Shown here: positions 1 to 5,164 of the stretch, piece by piece | Position numbering within the stretch: the first letter of the stretch is position 1 | Layout: the number at the start of each line of letters is the position of its first letter | The notes under the pieces: generated by a model | What the model saw: only the letters and a program-made list of their open reading frames with translations | Databases searched by the model: none | Told to the model about the DNA's origin: nothing | Position numbers and translations under genes: made by a program | Assembly (NCBI GenBank): GCA_945877995.1 | Contig: CAMDXD010000310.1 | Location: 1 to 5,164, forward strand | DNA from: Bordetella parapertussis | Lineage (GTDB): Bacteria > Pseudomonadota > Gammaproteobacteria > Burkholderiales > CAIKXV01 | Direction: 5' to 3' | Length of the DNA: 5,164 nucleotides

Positions 1-570
1 GGTGATCGCGCCGATCCGACGCCCCATCCATTCGTCCCCTTCGGATACGGTGGCCGTTGCGGCACCGGCCTGGACGATCGCGCGGCGCCGGTCGCCATTG
101 CGCAGGATCGCCAGCACCTGCGATCCCTGCGGGGACAGGACCGGAGCCGGGGCCGGGGGCATGGCGGATGCGGCTGACGCAGGCGGTTGCGCCGCGGGGA
201 CCTGCACGCGTCCGGGACGGACCGCCAGAGGCGCGGCGGGTGCAGCCCCTGGCCCCCGCGCCGCCGGCACAGGCAGTACGCCGGTGGCTGCGGGACCGAA
301 CATCTCGGCCTGCAGGCGGCGCTCTTCGCTGCTGCGCCGGATCGGTGCGAGCGACATGTTGTTGCGTATCGCAGCCTGCTTCGCCTCTTCTTCGAGCAGT
401 TGGGTCTCCAGGCGCATCTGCTCGAGCCGGCGCTGCGTGGTCTCGAATGCCAGCGGCTGCCCGGTGAGCGGATTCACGGTAGACGCAGGGGCTGCAGCAG
501 GTGTTGCGGCCTGGATACCGGAGCAGGCGATGGACAGCAGCGTCGACAGCACAGGCAGGAATTTTTTCAT
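1..570 (-). CDS. Periplasmic PilP/GspC-like pilus assembly protein (C-terminus cut by window edge)
   Basis: The first 190 codons are visible from ATG at 570, and the frame is open through base 1. The N-terminus MKKFLPVLSTLLSIACSGIQ is a signal peptide (Lys-Lys, hydrophobic core). A signal peptidase I cut near IQA-A (21/22) is likely. Cys16 lies in SIAC, a poor lipobox, so a lipoprotein is less likely but possible. A charged, helix-forming stretch rich in Glu, Arg, Gln and Leu follows (about 41-70), then a second one (79-90). Next is a Pro/Ala-rich linker (about 92-147), then the start of a small beta domain: QVLAILRNGDRRRAIVQAG...VSEGDEWMGRRIGAIT (151-190). Signal peptide, charged helix, linker and 'G-V--I' homology-region domain is the layout of PilP of R64-type thin pili and of GspC/PilP inner-membrane-to-secretin linkers. 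Its place in a pilus operon supports this. Little more than the last beta strand or strands should lie outside the window. The linker is GC-rich and its length may vary between relatives. Confidence 0.8.
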   Translation of the reverse strand, partial: MKKFLPVLSTLLSIACSGIQAATPAAAPASTVNPLTGQPLAFETTQRRLEQMRLETQLLEEEAKQAAIRNNMSLAPIRRSSEERRLQAEMFGPAATGVLPVPAARGPGAAPAAPLAVRPGRVQVPAAQPPASAASAMPPAPAPVLSPQGSQVLAILRNGDRRRAIVQAGAATATVSEGDEWMGRRIGAIT

Positions 571-574
571 CGGT

Positions 575-580
575 CTCTCC
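575..580 (-). promoter_or_regulatory. Shine-Dalgarno site of the PilP-like gene
   Basis: On the minus strand GGAGAG is followed by ACCG and ATG at 570. This fixes the start of a gene that a minimum-length search for complete frames would miss, because it runs off the window. Confidence 0.75.
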
Positions 581-608
581 AGCGTCTGGAACGGCATTCA
601 GGAAAGGT

Positions 609-1607
609 TCAAAGGGCGCCGACCGCATTCACACGCAGCACGGTGCCACCGGGCAGCGTCGTCACGATCGAAGCGGTATAGGGCGGCACCTGCTGCGCGG
701 TATCGGCGTTCTGGGGATTGCGGACCTGGTTGCTGCAGTTGTCGTACTGCATGACCTGGCCGTAGTGGTCGGTCGCGTCGATATTCGACAGGCCGAGCGT
801 GGTCGCCGGCCCGGTGCCGCCAGCCACCAACAGGAGAGACGGCGCACTGCACGCGGACAGTGGTATCGGGCCGCCGACGTCCCAGCGTTCGCCGGGCGTA
901 CCGCCGCTCGCGAAATAGTTGATCGATGCGTCACGGCTCGGATCGGCCTGGGCGCGCGACTGGAAGTAGACCTGGTAGGCGGTTGCGGCCAACTGCATGC
1001 GGGCAAGCGTCTGGCGCAGCAGGTCGGCAGCGATGTTGAACCCATCGACCAGAACGCCCTCATCGTCGCCGCAAAGCGTGAGTTCGCCTGCCGTCGAGAG
1101 ACCGGTCGCGCAGGCTGCGGTCGCGTCGAGGCGGCCATTCGGCCCGGGAGCCACGATGGCGACTACTCGGTAGAAGGTGTCGACGCCACCGATCGCACGC
1201 GACAGTCGCCCCGTCATCAGGATGCACATCGGCGCTGCGAAGCCGTCCCTGAAGGCCGTCGCAGTTGACTGGAGCAGGTAGCGCGCCAGCGGAGCGAGCG
1301 TCGCCGGCCCGCTGGCACAGCGTCCGGTCGCGGCATCCGGACCGACGGCCTCGATCGTGCCACCCGGCAGCACGAAGCGTGCCCCCGCCTCCGAGTCGAC
1401 CGTCACCGGGTTGTCCCGGTAGGCTGCGATGAACGCCTGCCGGACTTCGGCGAGCTGGCGCCGATTGTCAAGGCCGCCCTGGAAAGCCAGCATCGGTCCG
1501 AGGATATCGAGCACGAACAGCACGAGTGGCACCATCACCGCCAGTACGATCGCGAGTTCGGTCAGAGTGAAGCCGCGCTCACTGCGGCGGTCATCGCCGC
1601 CGGTCAT
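609..1607 (-). CDS. Large minor pilin/pseudopilin with canonical prepilin cleavage site
   Basis: 332 residues. A 12-residue hydrophilic leader ends in ERG, then FTLTELAIVLAVMVPLVLF follows, so Gly12/Phe13 is the prepilin-peptidase site and Glu17 is mature Glu5. A single hydrophobic helix runs to about residue 38. The mature size of about 320 residues is well above ordinary pilins and fits a minor or tip subunit. Cysteines at 97, 128, 166, 179, 253 and 291 could form disulfides in the periplasm or outside the cell. DPSRDASINYF (222-232) and the C-terminal LPGGTVLRVNAVGAL (318-332) match segments of the product at 2762-3562. HYGQVMQYDN (281-290) occupies the position of the pseudopilin DPWGxPYxY motif. 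The ATG overlaps the ATPase stop by 4 bases, with GGAGGG 8 bases upstream inside the ATPase gene, so both are probably translated from one message. It is not PilV-like in any shufflon sense, since no recombination-site repeats are seen at its 3' end. The exact family is not recognised. Confidence 0.9.
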   Translation of the reverse strand: MTGGDDRRSERGFTLTELAIVLAVMVPLVLFVLDILGPMLAFQGGLDNRRQLAEVRQAFIAAYRDNPVTVDSEAGARFVLPGGTIEAVGPDAATGRCASGPATLAPLARYLLQSTATAFRDGFAAPMCILMTGRLSRAIGGVDTFYRVVAIVAPGPNGRLDATAACATGLSTAGELTLCGDDEGVLVDGFNIAADLLRQTLARMQLAATAYQVYFQSRAQADPSRDASINYFASGGTPGERWDVGGPIPLSACSAPSLLLVAGGTGPATTLGLSNIDATDHYGQVMQYDNCSNQVRNPQNADTAQQVPPYTASIVTTLPGGTVLRVNAVGAL

Positions 1608-2749
1608 GCGCCCTGCCCTCCGGCTGCCGACTGCATCAGCCAGGCGAACTCTTCCGCCGGGTGCGCGACATAGCGTGCGTCCTCTTCCGCGATCTCCCCG
1701 CGTCGCACCCGATCGGCCAGCTGCGCGGTCATCTGCACATGGCCATCGCGGCGCCCCTGGGCCATGATGCCGCGCAGCTGCCCGGTGGTGCCCTGCAGGA
1801 TCTGCTGGCGCACGGCGGGCGTGCTGACCATCAGTTCGCAGACCAGCGCCTGCGCCGTTTCATCACGCCGCCGCACCAGGGCCTGCGACAGCACGGCGAC
1901 CAGCACGTTCGCGAATACGCTGCGCGCCCACGTCATCTCGTCCGGAGCGAAGAACGACAGGACGCGCTCGACGGCCTCGGACGCATTCGGCGCGTGAAGC
2001 GTCGCCAGCACGAGATGCCCGGTCTCGGCTGCCGACAGGGCGGCATGCATGGTCGCGCGGTCGCGGATTTCGCCGATCACGATCACGTCGGGATCCTGCC
2101 GCATTGCAGCGCGCACCGCGCCGGCGAAGTCCGGCGCATCGGTACCCACTTCCCGGGTGGTGACATGGCCGATCGCGCTGCGGCCACCGGGGCAGGCTAC
2201 CCGGTCGAGCCGGTATTCGATCGGATCCTCGATCGTGAGCACATGCAGCGCCCGGCTGCAGACGAGGTGCCGGACCAGCGCGGCCAGCGTGGTGCTCTTG
2301 CCGCTGCCGGTGGGACCGGTCACCAGCAGCAGGCCGCGCGACCGGTCCGCCAGCCGCCGCAGCAGAACGGGCAGCCCGAGCGCATCGAGGTCGGGAACCG
2401 TGTCGCGCAGCCGGCGCAGCACTAGGCCGATGCTGCCACCGGTACAAAGGTGCAGGTTGGCGCGCAGCCGGTGACTGCCCAGTTCGGCGGAGAAGTCGAG
2501 TGCGCCCCCTTCGCGCAGGCGCAGCGTGCGGCACAAGGCTTCGGCGTGGGAACCCGCCGCGCCTTCGAGCACGACCAGACTGCGCACCAGGCTGAACAGC
2601 GACGACTCGTCGACGATCGCGTCATCAACCACCGACAGCGTGCCGCAGCGCCGGCTGCGCATCGGCTCGCCGGCCGCGAGATGAAGGTCGGTCAGGTCTT
2701 CATGGGTCGACAGCAGTCGGGTGATCGTACTTTCCAGAGCAGGCAGCAT
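1604..2749 (-). CDS. pilT: PilT-family hexameric ATPase, likely pilus retraction motor
   Basis: 381 residues, slightly longer than typical PilT (about 345). The N-terminal domain contains DLHLAAGEPMRSRR (21-34), the counterpart of PilT 'DLHLSAG-PP-R'. The ATPase core is intact: Walker A GPTGSGKS (145-152), Asp box TIEDPIEY (172-179), REVGTDAPDFAGAVRAAMRQ (199-218), Walker B DVIVIGEIRD (221-230) and His box TGHLVLATLHAPNA (243-256). The C-terminus has the PilT layout, ending in a HPAEEFAWLM segment (363-372) like 'DPEEF' of PilT. The AIRNLIRE motif is diverged to AVRQQILQ (312-319). There is no GspE-type N-terminal domain or tetracysteine zinc site, which argues against an assembly ATPase. In known systems PilT-type enzymes bind the cytoplasmic face of the PilC/GspF platform and drive pilus retraction. 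The stop overlaps the next start as ATGA, implying translational coupling. It sits between two paralogous minor pilin genes. Its role as a retraction motor rather than a sole or alternative motor is inferred. Confidence 0.93.
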   Translation of the reverse strand: MLPALESTITRLLSTHEDLTDLHLAAGEPMRSRRCGTLSVVDDAIVDESSLFSLVRSLVVLEGAAGSHAEALCRTLRLREGGALDFSAELGSHRLRANLHLCTGGSIGLVLRRLRDTVPDLDALGLPVLLRRLADRSRGLLLVTGPTGSGKSTTLAALVRHLVCSRALHVLTIEDPIEYRLDRVACPGGRSAIGHVTTREVGTDAPDFAGAVRAAMRQDPDVIVIGEIRDRATMHAALSAAETGHLVLATLHAPNASEAVERVLSFFAPDEMTWARSVFANVLVAVLSQALVRRRDETAQALVCELMVSTPAVRQQILQGTTGQLRGIMAQGRRDGHVQMTAQLADRVRRGEIAEEDARYVAHPAEEFAWLMQSAAGGQGA

Positions 2750-2753
2750 CACG

Positions 2754-2758
2754 TCCTC
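2754..2758 (-). promoter_or_regulatory. Shine-Dalgarno site that favours ATG 2749 for the ATPase
   Basis: On the minus strand the order is GAGGA, C, GTG, ATG. GAGGA is 4 bases from the ATG at 2749 but only 1 base from the preceding in-frame GTG at 2752. The ATG is therefore the better start. The difference is a single residue. Confidence 0.65.
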
Positions 2759-2761
2759 GCC

Positions 2762-3562
2762 TCAGGGCGCCGAGACGGCAAACATCGACAGCGTTCCGCC
2801 CCAGGGTGTTGCCGTCCGCAGCGCCATCGAGAACGGGATCACAGGGGATGCATCGATGCCGTTGCTGACTTCGATCGGTGCGCCCCAGGCGTTTGCTGCG
2901 AGCAGCGGATCGAGGCCGGCGGCACCCACCAGCCCCGACACATCGACCGCCGCATAGTCGTCGATGCACGGCAGTTCCCCCGGAGACGGTGCCGCACAGC
3001 GCACCGCCCTGAAGCGGTTCACGGTCGCATCGCGCGACGGGTCTGAGAACAACCGCACGCGATACGCCGCTTCGAGCTGCCTTGCCAGCCGGTCGAGCCG
3101 TGCGCGGGTCTCGACCAGCGCAGCGGCCTGCAGGTCGAAGCCCGACACCAGGATCCAGCGCGCGCCGGCCGACGGCGTGAACCGGCCCGAGACGGGTTCG
3201 AGCATCGAGGCATCGCCTTCACCCGGCAGCCAGGCTGCGATCACCCGATAGGCGATGCCGTCGCGAACCAGGCGTTCGCTCGCCGCCACCCGCAGGTTCC
3301 AGCGTACCGCTACGCCCGCCCCGCGAAGCGCAGTCGCCGGGTCCGGCGGCTCGCCGCCGCGATCGATCAGCGCAAGCTCGCGCGCGTACCAGCCGAGGAG
3401 CCCCGCGCGCACCTCGTCGAGATAGGCCTGCTGCGCCTGTGCGAGCCCGTCCGACTGGGCACGGGTGGCCAGCGTAGCCCAGCCGACCACGACCGTCGCG
3501 GCGATGGCCACCATCGTGGCCACCACCGCGAGTACCGCATACCCGGACTCCCGGCGCCGCAT
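2762..3562 (-). CDS. Pilin-like minor subunit lacking the conserved Glu5 (GspK/PilX-like in character)
   Basis: 266 residues. The N-terminus is MRRRESG followed by YAVLAVVATMVAIAATVVV: a short basic leader ending in Gly, then one hydrophobic helix (about 8-28) with no further membrane span, as in type IV pilins and pseudopilins. If cut after Gly7, mature position 5 is Ala, not Glu. Loss of Glu5 is known in GspK-type tip pseudopilins, so a tip or capping role is possible but inferred. The body holds NAWGAPIEVSN (224-234), resembling the DPWGxPYxY motif of pseudopilins, two cysteines (C189, C199) that could pair, and the motif DPSRDATVNRF (174-184). That motif, the sequence before it and the C-terminus recur in the product at 609-1607, so the two look like paralogues. 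The start lies 11 bases after the prepilin stop, and the next gene begins 12 bases downstream. The exact family is not recognised, and processing by prepilin peptidase is unproven. Confidence 0.85.
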   Translation of the reverse strand: MRRRESGYAVLAVVATMVAIAATVVVGWATLATRAQSDGLAQAQQAYLDEVRAGLLGWYARELALIDRGGEPPDPATALRGAGVAVRWNLRVAASERLVRDGIAYRVIAAWLPGEGDASMLEPVSGRFTPSAGARWILVSGFDLQAAALVETRARLDRLARQLEAAYRVRLFSDPSRDATVNRFRAVRCAAPSPGELPCIDDYAAVDVSGLVGAAGLDPLLAANAWGAPIEVSNGIDASPVIPFSMALRTATPWGGTLSMFAVSAP

Positions 3563-3569
3563 CGGCTCG

Positions 3570-3574
3570 TCCTT
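3570..3574 (-). promoter_or_regulatory. Ribosome-binding site overlapping the prepilin stop codon
   Basis: On the minus strand AAGGA starts within the prepilin TGA and lies 7 bases before ATG at 3562. It selects this ATG over an in-frame start at 3694, which would overlap the pilin gene by about 120 bases and prepend residues with no pilin character. Confidence 0.7.
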
Positions 3575-4161
3575 CAACCCTGGGCGCTGTGGAACAGCAT
3601 GTCGAAGGTACCTGTCGCAGCGGCGCCGCCCCCCGGGGTGCCCCGGCAACGGAAGCGGTCGAAGCCGACCGTGGTGTCGTTGCTGCCGTTGCACTCCTGG
3701 AGCATCTCGAGGATCTGCGCGTTCGGGACGCCGGCGGCGCGCGTGAAATATCGTTGCCCGATCCCGCCGGCCTCGCGCTGGATCGACACGACCACGCCCG
3801 ACATGATGTTGTTGACCGCCGCATCACCGCCTGCGTTGAAGTCGGTCGGCTGCATGTAGGGCTGCTTCCAGTTTCCCTCCGGGACATTGATGCCACAGAA
3901 GGTGTTGGCCGCCTGGTTCGCCCCGTTGTCGAACAGCCCACGCACCTGACGCGGGATGCAGTTCGTGTTGGCGTTCATCCGGAGCGCCGCATCGCCCACC
4001 GTCCGCTGGAAAGCGAGTAGCGCCGCATTGCGGCTCTGTCCGCCGACTCCGAAGAAATAGCCGACGCCGACCGCCAGCACCAGCAGCACCGCGACCACGA
4101 TGCCAAGTTCGACCAGGGTGAAGCCGCTGCAATGCCGCTTGAGTCGGATCTCTCTGCTCAC
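3574..4161 (-). CDS. Type IV prepilin, probable major pilin subunit (PilS-like position)
   Basis: This is a 195-residue prepilin. It has a short basic leader of 13 residues (SREIRLKRHCSG), then FTLVELGIVVAVLL. The Gly before Phe is the prepilin-peptidase site, Phe14 becomes the N-terminal, usually N-methylated residue, and Glu18 is the conserved mature Glu5. The hydrophobic helix runs to about residue 37. The predicted mature protein has 182 residues, larger than the classical PilA of about 145-160. Four cysteines remain after processing: C68, C89, C157 and C172. The last pair could form the C-terminal D-region disulfide typical of type IV pilins, and C68-C89 could form a second one; the pairing is inferred. 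The GTG start is supported by GGAGGG four bases upstream. Its place directly after the GspF-like gene matches pilS after pilR in R64-type thin pilus operons, which is why I think it is the major rather than a minor subunit. The sequence alone does not prove that. Confidence 0.9.
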   Translation of the reverse strand: MSREIRLKRHCSGFTLVELGIVVAVLLVLAVGVGYFFGVGGQSRNAALLAFQRTVGDAALRMNANTNCIPRQVRGLFDNGANQAANTFCGINVPEGNWKQPYMQPTDFNAGGDAAVNNIMSGVVVSIQREAGGIGQRYFTRAAGVPNAQILEMLQECNGSNDTTVGFDRFRCRGTPGGGAAATGTFDMLFHSAQG

Positions 4162-4165
4162 ATTA

Positions 4166-4171
4166 CCCTCC
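4166..4171 (-). promoter_or_regulatory. Shine-Dalgarno site that fixes a GTG start for the prepilin
   Basis: Read on the minus strand, GGAGGG is followed by TAAT and then GTG, a strong ribosome-binding site 4 bases before the start. The overlapping ATG two bases upstream of the GTG is immediately followed by TGA in its own frame and cannot be the start. This decides the GTG start at 4161 and gives a 13-residue leader. Confidence 0.85.
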
Positions 4172-4189
4172 GTTCTGACTGTGGATGAA

Positions 4190-4230
4190 GGCGCCGGTGG
4201 CGCCATGGATCGTGATCCGCCATGGATCAC
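4190..4230 (-). repeat. Overlapping inverted and direct repeats in the gap before the prepilin gene
   Basis: A perfect 7-bp inverted repeat, GTGATCC (4212-4218) and GGATCAC (4224-4230) with a 5-base loop, spans the stop codon of the platform gene. An 11-bp direct repeat, CGCCATGGATC, occurs at 4201-4211 and 4218-4228. GGCGCC at 4190-4195 and 4199-4204 can pair across a 3-base loop. Only one or some of these hairpins can form at once because the copies overlap. No U-run follows on the minus-strand transcript, so this is not a typical intrinsic terminator. An RNA-processing or 3'-end-stabilising role, which would allow more pilin than platform protein to be made, is inference. Confidence 0.6.
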
Positions 4231-5164
4231 ACGTTGCGCAGCCCGATCGCCATGATCGGACCGTACGAAAGGAAGAAGGCGACAACGATCCCGGCCGCCA
4301 GCACCAGCATCGATGCGAAGAACAGCACGTCGGCCAGCCGTGCCGATAACCCGATGACGTCCTCCTCGAACTCGCGCACCATGCGTTCGAGTTCGTCCGG
4401 AACACGTCCGGATTCGTCGGCAGCCGCGACATCGGCCGCAACCAGTGGCGGGAAGCCGGCACGCGCGGCCGCCTCGCGCATGAACACGCCGGTCTCCAGC
4501 AGATGGCCGAAACGGCCGAACCAGCCGCGGGTGTCGGAGCGCCGGGCGGCATCGCGAACGACGATTGCGGCGGTCGCCGGCGGGATCCGGGCGCGCAGCA
4601 GTTGTGCGAAGCCGTTCCATAGGCCTGCCAGTTCGGCTTTCACCGAGATGTCGCGCACCAGCGGGATCGACTCGATCAGCCGGCGGCAGGCTACCGTACG
4701 CATGAACGCCAGCAACAGTACCGGCAGCGCGACGAAGACCACGATCGCGGCGGCAAGATGGTCGTTCACGGCGCGCGTGAACTCGAAATAGTTCACTGCG
4801 AACGGCGGCATGCGCGCACCGGTCTTGGAGAAGAACTCGAGCGTCTTCGGCGCAGCGACGGTCACGACAACGAACAGGAACACATAGAGGAAGGCGAGCG
4901 TCGCCACCGGGATCGCAAGCACGCGTGAAAGCGATGCCTTCAGGGTGCGCTGGGTGCGGACGTCGTCGGCCAGCCGCTTCAGGGTATCGGGGGTGTTTCC
5001 CGAGACCTCTGCCGCACGCACCAGCATGCAGTCGCGGCGCGGAAACCCGGCGAAGCCCATCGCCGCATGCAGCTCCGACCCGCCGAGGCACTGCTGCTGC
5101 ATGGCCAGCGTTGCCTGCTTCAGCTTCGGATCGCGCAAGATGCTGCGGCAGCTCTCGAGCGCCT
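4227..5164 (-). CDS. GspF/PilC-family inner-membrane platform protein of a type IV pilus or T2SS-like machine (N-terminus cut by window edge)
   Basis: The reading frame is open to the right window edge, so the true start is outside. 311 residues are visible, against roughly 350-400 in the family, so only a short N-terminal part is missing. The two-lobed T2SSF pattern is clear. The end of the first cytoplasmic domain carries RAAEVSGNTPDTLKRLADDV (visible residues 49-68), and the second repeats it as AADESGRVPDELERMVREFE (247-266). Both match the family's 'AE-SG-L...L..LA' signature. Three hydrophobic spans are seen at about 82-104, 135-157 and 279-303. The loop after the first one (APKTLEFFSKTGARMPP) resembles the GspF segment that follows TM1. 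In known systems this protein anchors the assembly and retraction ATPases and helps move pilin subunits from the membrane into the fibre. It is the first visible gene of the operon, 65 bp before a prepilin gene, the same F-then-pilin order as R64 pilR-pilS. An internal TTG at 5138 is not a credible start because the frame and homology continue upstream. Confidence 0.93.
   Translation of the reverse strand, partial: ALESCRSILRDPKLKQATLAMQQQCLGGSELHAAMGFAGFPRRDCMLVRAAEVSGNTPDTLKRLADDVRTQRTLKASLSRVLAIPVATLAFLYVFLFVVVTVAAPKTLEFFSKTGARMPPFAVNYFEFTRAVNDHLAAAIVVFVALPVLLLAFMRTVACRRLIESIPLVRDISVKAELAGLWNGFAQLLRARIPPATAAIVVRDAARRSDTRGWFGRFGHLLETGVFMREAAARAGFPPLVAADVAAADESGRVPDELERMVREFEEDVIGLSARLADVLFFASMLVLAAGIVVAFFLSYGPIMAIGLRNV

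Noticed and set aside
526..537. Lipobox making the PilP-like protein a lipoprotein
   Set aside because: The segment SIAC has Ser at -3 and Ile at -2, a poor lipobox, and a plausible signal peptidase I site follows. Inner-membrane lipidation as in type IVa PilP remains possible but unsupported.
2..754. Plus-strand open frame of 250 codons at the left edge
   Set aside because: It is antisense to the PilP-like gene, which has a signal peptide and a good ribosome site. The plus-strand product is Arg/Ala/Ser-rich shadow sequence.
609..1000. Shufflon at the 3' end of the large minor pilin, as in R64 pilV
   Set aside because: No repeated inversion sites or alternative C-terminal segments are visible, and no recombinase gene is present. 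The C-terminus instead matches the paralogous pilin.
1661..2425. Long plus-strand open frame of 254 codons
   Set aside because: It lies wholly antisense to the PilT-type ATPase, whose motifs are unmistakable. The frame is long because of high GC, and its translation is rich in Arg, His, Gly and Gln with no domain character.
4162..4226. Separate promoter for the pilin gene
   Set aside because: I looked for -35/-10 and sigma-54-type (GG-N10-GC) elements on the minus strand and saw no convincing pair. A weak or unusual promoter cannot be excluded.
4190..4230. Intrinsic terminator between the platform gene and the pilin gene
   Set aside because: The hairpins are not followed by a run of U on the minus-strand transcript, and the operon continues in the same direction.
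3574..5091. Single 505-codon minus-strand frame covering the pilin and part of the platform gene, suggesting a fusion
   Set aside because: Its upstream part is out of frame with the clear GspF-family protein and is Arg/Pro-rich nonsense. The pilin begins at GTG 4161 with its own ribosome site and a normal leader.
1..5164. Insertion sequences, CRISPR arrays, tRNA or rRNA genes, attachment sites
   Set aside because: Coding genes fill nearly the whole window with gaps of at most 65 bases. No array of spaced repeats, terminal inverted repeats or structural RNA signature was seen.

Overview
This window is GC-rich and densely coding, and every gene I can support lies on the minus strand, so transcription runs from high to low coordinates. 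It is a piece of a type IV pilus / type II secretion-like assembly operon. The base composition and protein style suggest a high-GC proteobacterium, most likely beta- or gamma-proteobacterial. That assignment is inference, because the window holds no taxonomic marker.

Layout in transcription order: (1) 5164-4227, an inner-membrane platform protein of the GspF/PilC family (PilR in R64-type thin pili), cut by the window edge at its N-terminus. (2) A 65-bp gap with overlapping inverted and direct repeats. (3) 4161-3574, a type IV prepilin with a G^FTLVE processing site and a GTG start, probably the major pilin. (4) 3562-2762, a pilin-like protein with a short basic leader and a hydrophobic N-terminus but no Glu at mature position 5. 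(5) 2749-1604, a PilT-family ATPase with Walker A, Asp box, Walker B and His box intact. (6) 1607-609, a large (332 aa) minor pilin or pseudopilin with a canonical G^FTLTE site, overlapping gene 5 by four bases. (7) 570 to beyond base 1, a periplasmic PilP/GspC-like protein, cut by the window edge at its C-terminus. The gaps are 65, 11, 12, -4 and 38 bases, as expected of a single operon.

The inferred working model is that a prepilin peptidase encoded elsewhere matures the pilin and minor pilins, which assemble on the GspF-like platform. The PilT-like ATPase would power disassembly or retraction. The PilP-like protein would link the inner-membrane machine to an outer-membrane secretin that is not in the window. 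The assembly ATPase, secretin and prepilin peptidase presumably lie outside the window.

The most unusual point is that genes 4 and 6, which flank the ATPase, appear to be diverged full-length paralogues. They share a DPSRDA-[TS]-[VI]-N-x-F signature and C-terminal features, yet one keeps Glu5 and the other lacks it. The gene order (F-like, pilin, minor pilin A, PilT, minor pilin B, PilP) matches neither the R64/PAPI-1 thin-pilus order nor the usual type IVa clusters as I know them.
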